The position numbers were made by a program, and so were the translations under genes. The notes under the pieces were generated by a model, which saw only the letters and a program-made list of their open reading frames with translations, searched no databases and had not been told where the DNA came from. From Streptomyces coeruleorubidus (GTDB lineage: Bacteria > Actinomycetota > Actinomycetes > Streptomycetales > Streptomycetaceae): 64,000 bases of DNA. Positions 1 through 8,422 of the stretch are shown one piece after another. Location of the stretch: positions 8,717,001-8,781,000 of the forward strand of contig NZ_CP023694.1 in the NCBI RefSeq assembly GCF_008705135.1. The letters run 5' to 3'. Positions within the stretch are counted from its first letter, which is position 1. Each line of letters begins with the position of its first letter.

Positions 1-3000
1 GAGGGGGCGTACGGAGTCGAGGAGCACGACCAGCGGCACGTCCCGTCCGGCGGCGGTCAGCTGCCGCGCGGTCTCCTGGGCGACGAACCCGCCGAAGGAC
101 CAACCGCCCAGCAGGCAGGGCCCGTCGGGGTGGGCGGCGGCGATGGCCTCGGCGTAGCGGCGCGCCTTCTCCGGCACGGTCCGGGCCTCCTCGATCCGCT
201 CCAGCCCGTACACCGGCCGGTCCTCGCCGAGCCGTTCGGTGAGCGTCCGGTAGACGGCGACCGGGCCGCCGGCCGCGTGGACGAGGAACAGCGGGGGCCG
301 GGAACCGGTGGCGCGCAGCGGGCGCAGCGGGGTGTCCTCGTGGGGGAGGGCATGCCGGATCCGGGTGGCGGCGTCCTCGACCGTCGCGGCGGAGAACAGG
401 TCGCGCAGGGGCAGTTCGACGCCGAACTCGCGCTCCACGGCCGTGCGGACGCGGACGGCCATCAGCGAGTCCAGACCCAGTTCCGCCAGGGCGGTGCCCG
501 GTGTGACACGGGTGGGCGGGTGGCCGGTGACAGCGGCGATGTGGTGGGTCAGCCGGGCCAGGACCGACGAGGGTTCCACCACGTCGGCGGGAGGTGCCGC
601 CGGCTCCGGCGAAACCGGCTCGGTGCGGGCCCGGCCGTCCGTCCACCAGTGCCGCACGTGCCGCCACCGGGGCACCGGCAGGTCGACGACCCGGCCCGGC
701 GGCACGGGCAGCCGCTGGCCCCCCACGTACAGGGCGCCCAGCTGCCCGGCGAACGCCTCCGCCCCGTCGGCGTCCCGGCGCAGGGTGGCCAGGGCGAGGG
801 CGTCGGGCACGGCGTCGGCGACGGCCCCGGCCAGCACCGGGTGGGGTGAGATCTCGACGAACGCCGTGTGACCGTCGGCCGCGGCCGCTGCGAGCGCCCG
901 GTCCAGGCGGACGGGCCGCCTGAGGTTGGCCGCCCAGTGGGCCGCGTCGAACACGCAGTCGCCGCGCGGGTCGTCGAGGACGGTGGAGTACACCGGGACA
1001 CGCGGCCGCCGGCCCCGGATGCCCGACAGCGCGCCGGCGAGCTCCGGCAGCAGCGGATCCACCTGGGGCGAGTGCCCGGCGCCGACGACCCGCATGGCCC
1101 GTGCCGCCCGGCACTGTCCCTCCAGCCGGCGCACGAGCCGGGCCACCGCGGCCTCCTCGCCCGTGACGACCTTCTGCCGGGGGGAGGAGTGCACGGCGAC
1201 GTGCACACCGGGGAAGTCCCGCTCCAGGGACTCCAGCTCGGCGTCGTCCAGGTCCACCACGGCCATCGCGCCGCCGCTCAGTCCACTCAGCAGCCGGGCC
1301 CGTACGGCGATGACACGCGCCCCGTCCGCCACGTCCAGCGAGCCCGCGCACACCGCCGCCGCGACCTCGCCCATGGAGTGGCCGATCACGGCGGCGGGCT
1401 CGACCCCGTACGAACGCCACAGCTCGGCGAGGGCCAGCTGAAGGCCGAACAGCACGGGCTGGGCGACGTCCAGGCGGTCGAGGCCGGCCCCCGAGGACAG
1501 GTGTTCGTACAGGGACAGGCCGCACTCCGGGGCGAGTTGCGGGTCGAGTTTCTCCACGGCGGCGGCGAACGCGGGTTCCTCGGCCAGCAGCCTGCGGCCC
1601 ATGCCCGGCCACTGGCTGCCGTAGCCGGAGAAGACCCACACCGGGCCGCGCCCCACCCGGTCGCGCTCCCCGGTCATCACCCGCGCGTCCGGGCGGCCCG
1701 CCGCCAACGCGCCCAACGCCTCGGAGAGTTCGGTGCGATCCCGGGCGACCACGGCGGCGCGTACGGGGCCGCGGCCGGTGCGTCCTGCCAGGGTCCGGGC
1801 CACGTCGGCGGGGTGCGCGGTGCTTTCGCGCAGCCAGTCGGCGAGCCTGCCCGCCGTGTCGCGGACGCGCCCGGCGTCCAGGTCGGACAGCACGTACAGA
1901 CGGGCGGCGGGCTCCTCGGCCGGCCGTACGGGGACCAGGCCGGGCGGCCCCTCCTCCAGCACCACGTGCGCGTTGGTGCCGCCGAAGCCGAACCCGGAGA
2001 CGCCCGCGAGCGCGGTGCCGCCGTAGCGGGGCCAGGGCTCCGGCTCGGTCACCACCCTCAGCCGCTCCTCGGCGAGGGAGGTGCCCTGCGCGCAGTGCAG
2101 GGACGGCGGGATGCTGTCGTGGTGCAGGGCCAGGACGGTCTTCACCAGGCCCGCGATGCCCGCGGCGGACTCCAGATGGCCCAGGTTGCCCTTGACGGAA
2201 CCCAGCAGGAGCGGCTGGTCCGGGTCCCGGCCCGCGCCGAGCACCGCGCCCAGCGCTCCCGCCTCGATCGGGTCGCCCAGCGGGGTGCCGGTGCCGTGCG
2301 CCTCCACGTAGTCGACCTGCGCCGCGGCGAGCCCCGCCCGCGTGTACGCGCTCTCCAGCAGCGCCTGCTGGGCGGCCGGGTTGGGGGCCATCAGGCCGTT
2401 CGAGCGGCCGTCGGAGTTGACGGCGGTGGCCCGGATGACGGCCAGCACGCGGTCGCCGTCCCGCTCGGCGTCGGAGAGCCGCTTCAGGATCACGGCCGCG
2501 CACCCCTCGCCGCGCCCGATGCCGTCGGCCGCCGCCGAGAAGGGCTTGCACCGCCCGTCCGGTGCGAGCGCGCCCGCCCTGCGGAAGGCGACGGTGACGG
2601 CCGGCGACAGCAGCAGGTTGACGCCGGCGGCGATCGCCGTGTCGCTCTCGCCCGAGCGCAGGCTGACGCAGGCGTGGTGCACGGCGACCAGCGAGGAAGA
2701 GCAGGCCGTGTCGACGGCCAGGCTCGGCCCCCGGGTGTCCAGGACGTAGGCGAGCCGTCCGGCGGTCACGCTCAGGGCGCCCCCGGCCGGCGCCCAGGGA
2801 TCCACGGCGGCCGGATCGGCTCCCGTGAGCTGCCCGTACTCGGGGGCCGACACCCCGACGAACACCCCGGTGGCGGTGCCCGCCAGGGACCCGGCCGGCA
2901 CGGCGGCATGGTCGAGCGCCTCGTGGACGACCTCCAGCAGGATCCGCTGCTGGGGGTCCATCACCGCGGCCTCGCGCGGGGTGATGCGGAAGAAGTCCGC

Positions 3001-3510
3001 GTCGAACCCGGCGATGTCGTCGAGATAGCCGCCGTACGGATGCGCGTCGGCGGGCGGGAAGGCGGTGAAGTCGCGCCAGCGGTCCTCCGGGACGTGCCGG
3101 ATCGCGTCGACGCCCTCGCTCAGCAGCCGCCAGTAGCCGTCCGGGCCGTGCACCCCGCCGGGCAGCCGGCAGCCGACCCCGACGACGGCGACCGGCTCGG
3201 CCGTCCCGCCCGGCAGTCCGGCTCGCGGCACCGGCGCCGCCTCGGCCGGCCCCGGGCTTCCCGAGGCCTCCGTGTCGCACAACCGCGCCACCAGCGCCTG
3301 ACCGGTGGGCGTCTCCCACAGCAGCGTCGTCGGCAGCTCGCGGCCCGTGGCCCGGGACAGCTCACCGGCCAGGGCGACCGCGTCCCGTGAGGACATGCCG
3401 AGGTCGGCGAGCGGCCGGTCCATCGGGACGTTCTCGGGAGAGGTGCCGTACCAGACGGCCACCTTTTCGGCGATCAACCGGCGCAGCGCGCCCTCGTCGA
3501 CGGGGCTCAT
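1..3510 (-). CDS. Pks13-like type I polyketide synthase (ACP-KS-AT-ACP-TE), C-terminus cut by window
   Basis: A single frame stays open from an ATG at 3510 to the window edge, giving 1170 codons. Domains in order: an N-terminal ACP-like domain (residues about 1-85, motif LGMSSRDAV, Ser40/41); a ketosynthase (about 95-520, DTACSSS with Cys270, EAHGTGT, and GNLGH); an acyltransferase (about 600-880, GHSMGE with Ser712); a second ACP (LGLDSLMAV, Ser1015); and a thioesterase (about 1060 onward, GWSFGG with Ser1138). No KR, DH or ER domain is present, so the expected product is a beta-keto acyl chain. The ACP-KS-AT-ACP-TE order and the N-terminal ACP resemble mycobacterial Pks13, the Claisen condensase of mycolic acid synthesis. 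The start overlaps the FAAL stop (ATGA), so translation is probably coupled. Domain calls are direct; the Pks13-like condensing role is inferred. A one-module PKS of a lipid or lipopeptide cluster is the alternative. Confidence 0.9.
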   Translation of the reverse strand, partial: MSPVDEGALRRLIAEKVAVWYGTSPENVPMDRPLADLGMSSRDAVALAGELSRATGRELPTTLLWETPTGQALVARLCDTEASGSPGPAEAAPVPRAGLPGGTAEPVAVVGVGCRLPGGVHGPDGYWRLLSEGVDAIRHVPEDRWRDFTAFPPADAHPYGGYLDDIAGFDADFFRITPREAAVMDPQQRILLEVVHEALDHAAVPAGSLAGTATGVFVGVSAPEYGQLTGADPAAVDPWAPAGGALSVTAGRLAYVLDTRGPSLAVDTACSSSLVAVHHACVSLRSGESDTAIAAGVNLLLSPAVTVAFRRAGALAPDGRCKPFSAAADGIGRGEGCAAVILKRLSDAERDGDRVLAVIRATAVNSDGRSNGLMAPNPAAQQALLESAYTRAGLAAAQVDYVEAHGTGTPLGDPIEAGALGAVLGAGRDPDQPLLLGSVKGNLGHLESAAGIAGLVKTVLALHHDSIPPSLHCAQGTSLAEERLRVVTEPEPWPRYGGTALAGVSGFGFGGTNAHVVLEEGPPGLVPVRPAEEPAARLYVLSDLDAGRVRDTAGRLADWLRESTAHPADVARTLAGRTGRGPVRAAVVARDRTELSEALGALAAGRPDARVMTGERDRVGRGPVWVFSGYGSQWPGMGRRLLAEEPAFAAAVEKLDPQLAPECGLSLYEHLSSGAGLDRLDVAQPVLFGLQLALAELWRSYGVEPAAVIGHSMGEVAAAVCAGSLDVADGARVIAVRARLLSGLSGGAMAVVDLDDAELESLERDFPGVHVAVHSSPRQKVVTGEEAAVARLVRRLEGQCRAARAMRVVGAGHSPQVDPLLPELAGALSGIRGRRPRVPVYSTVLDDPRGDCVFDAAHWAANLRRPVRLDRALAAAAADGHTAFVEISPHPVLAGAVADAVPDALALATLRRDADGAEAFAGQLGALYVGGQRLPVPPGRVVDLPVPRWRHVRHWWTDGRARTEPVSPEPAAPPADVVEPSSVLARLTHHIAAVTGHPPTRVTPGTALAELGLDSLMAVRVRTAVEREFGVELPLRDLFSAATVEDAATRIRHALPHEDTPLRPLRATGSRPPLFLVHAAGGPVAVYRTLTERLGEDRPVYGLERIEEARTVPEKARRYAEAIAAAHPDGPCLLGGWSFGGFVAQETARQLTAAGRDVPLVVLLDSVRPL

Positions 3511-5270
3511 CCCGCGGCACCCGCCGTCGCCGCACCGGCCTGGCCGCCGTACGCGCCCTCCAGATACCGGGCGCGGGTCAGGGCCCGCGACACCTTCCCG
3601 CTGGAGGTACGCGGCACCGTGCCCGGCGGCACCAGGACGACGTCGGCGAGCCGCAGCCCGTGCCGGGCGGAGACGGCGCCGCGCACGGCCCGTGCCACGG
3701 CCGGAACGTCGAGTTCGGCGAGGCGCGCGGTCCGCGCGTGCTCCGCCACGATCACCACCCGCTCACCCCCGCCGCCCGGCACGGCGAACGCCGCGAGCCG
3801 GTCCCGGCGCACCACCGGGTCCGCGTCCTGGGCCGTCGCCTCGACGTCCTGCGGATAGTGGTTGCGGCCGTCGACGATGATCAGGTCCTTCAACCGCCCC
3901 GTGACGACCAGCTGCCCCTCCAGCACCGTCCCCAGATCGCCCGTCCGCAGCCAGCCGCCGGGCCCGGCCGCGGCGTCCGCGAACTCGGCGCCGAAGACGT
4001 CCGCCGCTCCCCGGTTCCAGTAGCCCCGGCCGACATTCGGTCCCCGCACCCAGATCTCGCCGACCTCGCCCTCCGACAGCAGGGCCCGCGTCACCGGGTC
4101 GGCGATCCGGACCTGCTGGCCCGCCGGGGTGCCACAGCCCGCCAGCAGCACCGCACGGGGATCGTCCGGCCGCGCCGGCAGGGCCTTCCCGGCGGCCAGG
4201 GCGTCACGGTCGAGCGCGAACCGGCCGATCGGCTCACCCGGCCGGGCCGCGCAGACGAACACGGTGGCCTCGGCCAGCCCGTACGACGGGCAGTGGGTCT
4301 CCGGTGTCAGGCCCTGACCGGCGAACGCGGCGTGGAAGCGGTCGGCCGTGCCCGGGCGGACCGGCTCGCTGCCGTTGATCAGCGCGGTCACCCGGTCCAG
4401 CCGCAGGTCCGCCTTCTGGTCCTCGGAGACGCTCGCGGCGCAGTAGTCGTAGGCGAAGTTGGGCGCGGCGCTCACGGCGTTCGGATGCGCGGCGAGCAGC
4501 CGCAGCCAGCGCACCGGCTCGTGCAGGAACGCGGCCGGGTCCATCAGCACCGACAGGACCCCTCGGGCCACCGGGGCCGCGACGCTGAGCACCAGCCCCA
4601 TGTCGTGGTAGAGCGGCAGCCAGCCCACGCACGTCACCGGGCGGGTGTCGGCTCCGTACGCGGTGAGCGCCTGGCGGGCGTTGGCCACGACGTTGCCGTG
4701 GCTGATCTCCACACCCGCCGGGGCACGGGTCGAACCGGAGGTGTACTGGAGGTAGGCGGTCGCCTCGGCGTCCGGCGGGACGGGCCGCCAGTCGCGGGCG
4801 GCGTCGTCGGGCACCTGGTCCGCGACCACGATCCGCGGTCCGTCGGGGCCGAGGAAGTCACGCACCTCGTCCCGGCAGCGGCTCGTGGTCACGACGACCG
4901 AGCAACGCGCGTCGGCCAGCACACCCGCGAGCCGGTCCGCGTGCCCGGGCAGGCCCGGCGGATACAGCGGCACGGCGACCAGCCCGGCGGCCAGGGCGGC
5001 GAGGAAGGCGGTCACGTACTCCGTGCCCTGCGGGCACAGCAGCGCGACCCGGTCCCCCGGACCGGCCTCGTCGGTGAGGCGCGCGGCCAGTGCCCGCACC
5101 CGTACGTCCAGGCGGCGCCAGGTCAGGGTGCGGTGGACGCCGCGCGAGTGCGGTGCCGGGTGCTCGACGAAGGTGAACGCCCTGCGGTCCGGGGTGCTTT
5201 CGGCCCAGTGCCGGACGTACTCCGGCAGCGTGGGGCACACGGGCGCGAGCGGGGGGCGGCGGCTGTCCAT
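3507..5270 (-). CDS. Fatty-acyl-AMP ligase (FadD32-like FAAL)
   Basis: The 587-residue protein is an adenylate-forming enzyme expected to activate a fatty acid as acyl-AMP and load it onto an ACP. Visible motifs are the ATP-binding loop YTSGSTRAPAGVEISHGN, GWLPLYHDMGLV, the A7-type RTGDLG and the C-terminal GRLKDLIIVDGRNHYPQDVE, whose HYPQDVE ending is characteristic of long-chain FAALs rather than CoA ligases. The ATG at 5270 was chosen because GAGGAG lies about 10 bases upstream; a longer frame to 5450 overlaps the AccD-like gene region and has no better signal. It sits between the carboxylase subunit and the PKS and overlaps the PKS start by four bases. By analogy with FadD32 and Pks13 it would load the N-terminal ACP of the PKS. 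The class is secure; the partner is inferred from the operon. Confidence 0.92.
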   Translation of the reverse strand: MDSRRPPLAPVCPTLPEYVRHWAESTPDRRAFTFVEHPAPHSRGVHRTLTWRRLDVRVRALAARLTDEAGPGDRVALLCPQGTEYVTAFLAALAAGLVAVPLYPPGLPGHADRLAGVLADARCSVVVTTSRCRDEVRDFLGPDGPRIVVADQVPDDAARDWRPVPPDAEATAYLQYTSGSTRAPAGVEISHGNVVANARQALTAYGADTRPVTCVGWLPLYHDMGLVLSVAAPVARGVLSVLMDPAAFLHEPVRWLRLLAAHPNAVSAAPNFAYDYCAASVSEDQKADLRLDRVTALINGSEPVRPGTADRFHAAFAGQGLTPETHCPSYGLAEATVFVCAARPGEPIGRFALDRDALAAGKALPARPDDPRAVLLAGCGTPAGQQVRIADPVTRALLSEGEVGEIWVRGPNVGRGYWNRGAADVFGAEFADAAAGPGGWLRTGDLGTVLEGQLVVTGRLKDLIIVDGRNHYPQDVEATAQDADPVVRRDRLAAFAVPGGGGERVVIVAEHARTARLAELDVPAVARAVRGAVSARHGLRLADVVLVPPGTVPRTSSGKVSRALTRARYLEGAYGGQAGAATAGAAG

Positions 5271-5331
5271 CAGGCGGGGCTCCTCACGGCGCGGATCGGC
5301 CTGGGGGTCGTAAAGGGGGAGAGGGGGGCGG

Positions 5332-6906
5332 TTAGAGGGGAATGTTGCCGTGCCGGCGTTCCGGCATCGGCGCGCGTTTGCCGCGCAGGGCGCGCAGCGC
5401 GCGGCAGACCTGTTCACGGGTCTCGCCCGGCGCGATGACGGCGTCGACATAGCCGCGCTCGGCGGCGAGATAGGGCGTGCCGTGGGTGCGCTCGTAGGCG
5501 CTGAGCAGGCGGGCCCGCAGCGCCTCGGGGTCGTCGGCCGCGGCGAGTTCCCGCCGGTGCAGAACGCCCACGGCCCCCTCGGCGCCCATGACGGCGATAC
5601 GGGCGGTGGGCCAGGCGAGGTTCACATCGGCGCCCAGGTGCTTGGAGCCCATCACCGCGTATCCGCCGCCGTAGGCCTTGCGTACCACGACCGTGACCTT
5701 GGGGACGGTCGCCTCGGCGTAGGCGTACAGCAGTTTCGCTCCGCGCCGGATGATGCCGGCCTGCTCCTGCCGTACCCCGGACAGGTAACCGGGCACGTCG
5801 GCGAAGGTCAGCAGCGGGATGCCGAACGCGTCGCAGAACCGCACGAATCGCGCCGCCTTCTCCGAGGCGTCGATGTCGAGCACCCCGGCGGCGTGCAGCG
5901 GCTGGTTGGCGACGACTCCCACCGAGCGCCCCTCGATCCGGGCCAGGGCGCAGATGATGTTCGGCGCGAACAGCTCCTGCACCTGGAGCAGTTCACCGTC
6001 GTCGACGACCGCGTGCAGGATCGCCCGCATGTCGTACGCCTCGCCCAGCCGGTCCGGGACCACCTCGTCGAGGTCGGCGCCGGGCGGCGGAGGCCCGGGG
6101 GCGTACTCCGGGGGCCGTTCCAGGTTGTTGGCCGGGAGGTACGACAGCAGGTCGCGCACGGTGTCGAGGGCGTCCTCCTCGTCGGCGGCCAGGAAGTGGG
6201 CGTTGCCGTTGACGGTGTTGCTGGTGCGGGCGCCGCCCAGCTCCTCGGCCGTGGTGCGTTCGCCGGTGACCGTCTCGATGACGTCGGGGCCGGTGACGAA
6301 CATGTGCGAGGCGCCGTCCACCATCACCGTGAAGTCGGTGATCGCCGGCGAGTACGCGGCGCCGCCCGCGCACGGCCCCAGGACGACCGAGATCTGCGGG
6401 ATCACCCCGGACGCCTTGACGTTGCGGCGCACCAGCTCGGCGTAGAGGGCGAGCGAGGCGACCCCCTCCTGGATACGGGCCCCGCCCGAGTCGTTGAGGC
6501 CGATCACCGGGCAGCCGGTCTTCAGGGCCAGGTCCATCAGCGCGACGGTCTTCTCGCCGAAGGCCTCGCCCATGCTGCCGCCGAACACCGTGGAGTCCTG
6601 GGCGAACACGCACACCGGGCGGCCGTCGACCGTGCCGTACCCGGTGACCACGCCGTCGCCGTAGGGGCGGCGGGCGTCCTCCCCGGCGGGCCGAGCCCGG
6701 ACGAACAGGCCGGTCTCCGTGAAGGAGTCCTTGTCCACGAGCCGTTCGATCCGTTCCCGGGCCGAGAACTCCCCGCGTCTGCGCGGCCCGCCCGGGGCCA
6801 CCGCCTGGTCCCGGCGGCGCTCCAGGCCGGCGACGCGTTCCGCGGTGCTCCCGGGTATGTACGCTGCCGTTTCCCCCGGACCGGATGCTGTCACCTCTGT
6901 GCTCAC
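5332..6906 (-). CDS. Acyl-CoA carboxylase carboxyltransferase (beta) subunit, AccD/PccB family
   Basis: The 524-residue protein has both halves of the biotin-dependent carboxyltransferase fold: an N-terminal half with QDSTVFGGSMGEAFGEK and LNDSGGARIQEGV, and a C-terminal half with FADVPGYLSG and RKAYGGGYAVMGSKHLGAD. Length matches PccB/AccB-type subunits. It should transfer carboxyl from biotin to an acyl-CoA, making an alpha-carboxyacyl-CoA extender. The GTG at 6906 was chosen for its GGAGGTGG ribosome binding site; an upstream frame reaches 7023. It is the first gene of the operon, 61 bp before the FAAL. No biotinylated alpha subunit lies in the window, so a shared AccA is presumed. With a FAAL and an ACP-KS-AT-ACP-TE PKS it plays the part of AccD4 in the mycolate locus. 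Substrate chain length cannot be read from the sequence. Confidence 0.92.
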   Translation of the reverse strand: MSTEVTASGPGETAAYIPGSTAERVAGLERRRDQAVAPGGPRRRGEFSARERIERLVDKDSFTETGLFVRARPAGEDARRPYGDGVVTGYGTVDGRPVCVFAQDSTVFGGSMGEAFGEKTVALMDLALKTGCPVIGLNDSGGARIQEGVASLALYAELVRRNVKASGVIPQISVVLGPCAGGAAYSPAITDFTVMVDGASHMFVTGPDVIETVTGERTTAEELGGARTSNTVNGNAHFLAADEEDALDTVRDLLSYLPANNLERPPEYAPGPPPPGADLDEVVPDRLGEAYDMRAILHAVVDDGELLQVQELFAPNIICALARIEGRSVGVVANQPLHAAGVLDIDASEKAARFVRFCDAFGIPLLTFADVPGYLSGVRQEQAGIIRRGAKLLYAYAEATVPKVTVVVRKAYGGGYAVMGSKHLGADVNLAWPTARIAVMGAEGAVGVLHRRELAAADDPEALRARLLSAYERTHGTPYLAAERGYVDAVIAPGETREQVCRALRALRGKRAPMPERRHGNIPL

Positions 6907-7183
6907 AACCACCTCCGAAGTGGTTCTCGAATATGGCAGCGGGGCGGGGGAGTGCCGTGCTGATCGCAGCTCTGTGTGGGGGAATTGAGTCCTCCGGTGC
7001 GGGGTTTCATCCCCGGGTGACAAGGGACCGCCGACCCGGTCGGCAAGGGGCGGGCGCGATTCAGCTGCCCGAGCGCTGAATGCGTTCTCCTTCTTCTATT
7101 GGACCTCCGGGCCGCCCGGCGTCCAGGCTGGAGTGCACCATCGCCCGACAGCCTCAGCGACAGCCGGAAGAGGTCACGAGCAC

Positions 7184-8041
7184 ATGCACACCCGCCGCAT
7201 CGGTGATGTCGACGTCAGCGCGATCGGCCTGGGCGCGATGCCCATGTCCATCGAGGGACGACCCGACGAGGAACGCTCCCTCGCCACCATCCACGCCGCG
7301 CTCGACGCCGGGGTCACCCTGATCGACACCGCGGACGCCTACCACCGGGGCGCCGACGAGGTCGGTCACAACGAGACCCTGATAGCCAAGGCCCTCGCCT
7401 CCCACGAACGCGGCGGCGACGTCCTGGTCGCCACCAAGGGCGGCCATCTGCGCCCCGGCGACGGCAGCTGGACGCTGGACGGCAGCCCCCGCCACCTCAA
7501 GGAGGCCTGCGAGGCGTCCCTGCGCCGGCTCGGCGTCGAGGCCATCGGGCTCTACCAGTTCCACCGCCCCGACCCGCGCGTCCCCTACGCCGAGTCCGTC
7601 GGCGCGATCCGGGACCTGCTGGACGAGGGCAAGATCCGCATGGCCGGCATCTCGAACGCGAACCCCGAGCAGATCCGGCAGGCCGACGAGATCCTCGGCG
7701 GCCGCTTGGCCTCCGTGCAGAACCAGTTCTCCCCGGCCTTCCGCTCCAGCGAGCCGGAGCTGGACCTGTGCGACGAACTCGGCATCGCGTTCCTGCCCTG
7801 GAGCCCCCTCGGCGGGATCTCGAAGGCCGGCGAACTCGGCTCGGGCCACGCCCCCTTCGCCCGCATCGCCGAGGCACACGGGGTGAGCCCGCAGCGCGTG
7901 TGCCTGGCGTGGATGCTCGCCAAGTCGCCCGTGGTCGTCCCGATCCCGGGCGCCAGCCGCCCGGAGACCATCCGCGACTCGCTCGCCGCCACCGACCTCA
8001 CCCTGACGCCGGAGGAACTGGCGGAGTTGGACGCCCTCTGA
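7184..8041 (+). CDS. Aldo/keto reductase
   Basis: The 285-residue protein has the AKR (beta/alpha)8 pattern: IGLGAMPMS near the N-terminus, IDTADAYHRG carrying the catalytic Asp/Tyr, ATKGGH with the Lys, and QFHRPDP in place of the usual DL.Q.H strand. Towards the C-terminus are GISNANPEQI and the NADPH-binding PIPGASRPETI. The ATG at 7184 was preferred over an in-frame ATG at 7133 because MHTRRIG is the usual family start and GAAGAGG lies upstream. It is transcribed away from the lipid/PKS operon across a 277-bp intergenic region. Whether it reduces a product of that operon is unknown; most streptomycete AKRs act on small aldehydes or ketones. Confidence 0.9.
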   Translation: MHTRRIGDVDVSAIGLGAMPMSIEGRPDEERSLATIHAALDAGVTLIDTADAYHRGADEVGHNETLIAKALASHERGGDVLVATKGGHLRPGDGSWTLDGSPRHLKEACEASLRRLGVEAIGLYQFHRPDPRVPYAESVGAIRDLLDEGKIRMAGISNANPEQIRQADEILGGRLASVQNQFSPAFRSSEPELDLCDELGIAFLPWSPLGGISKAGELGSGHAPFARIAEAHGVSPQRVCLAWMLAKSPVVVPIPGASRPETIRDSLAATDLTLTPEELAELDAL

Positions 8042-8153
8042 CAGGAAGTCAGAGACGATCAGTTTTCGTCAGATCCGCCCCTGGTGAGAAAAACGTGTGA
8101 ATGTTTCCGCGTGGTTCGGGCATGCGCAGCGAAAACAGAGAGAGGGGCGCTAC

Positions 8154-8405
8154 GTGCTCGTACCGGACCGGAAGGTCGTCAGGGAGTTGCTGACGCGGTA
8201 TGCGTCGCTGAGGATCACTCAGGCGGAGAGGCACGTGCCGACGGCGGCACGCGAGCTTGAGGACGTCAGCTACACACTGTGCGTGATGATGGGGACGTCC
8301 GACATCACCGACGCCATCGCCAAGGCCGACACCCTGCTGCTCACCAAGGAGCGGTCCGAGGAAGCGGACGCGGACGGGGAGAACGGTCTGAGGCTGGTCG
8401 GCTGA
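8154..8405 (+). CDS. DUF5133-type small protein
   Basis: The 83-residue soluble protein begins at a GTG (VLVPDRKVVRELLTRY) with GAGAGGGG upstream. An in-frame ATG at 8097 would add 19 residues unlike the family. The sequence resembles the DUF5133 family common in Streptomyces, whose members begin with a LLP/LVP-D-R motif and carry an ELEDVSYTLCVMMGT helix. The protein is predicted helical with an acidic C-terminal tail. No function is known. It converges on the AraC-type regulator and shares a hairpin terminator with it. Confidence 0.75.
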   Translation: MLVPDRKVVRELLTRYASLRITQAERHVPTAARELEDVSYTLCVMMGTSDITDAIAKADTLLLTKERSEEADADGENGLRLVG

Positions 8406-8422
8406 CATCTCGTAGGGCCCGG

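Noticed and set aside
868..3390. 840-codon open frame on the plus strand opposite the PKS
   Set aside because: It is antisense to the PKS, whose domain motifs are unambiguous, and has the Arg/Gly/His-rich make-up of a high-GC shadow frame.
7497..7877. Minus-strand frame opposite the aldo/keto reductase
   Set aside because: Extremely Arg/Gly/Ser-rich shadow without a start signal.
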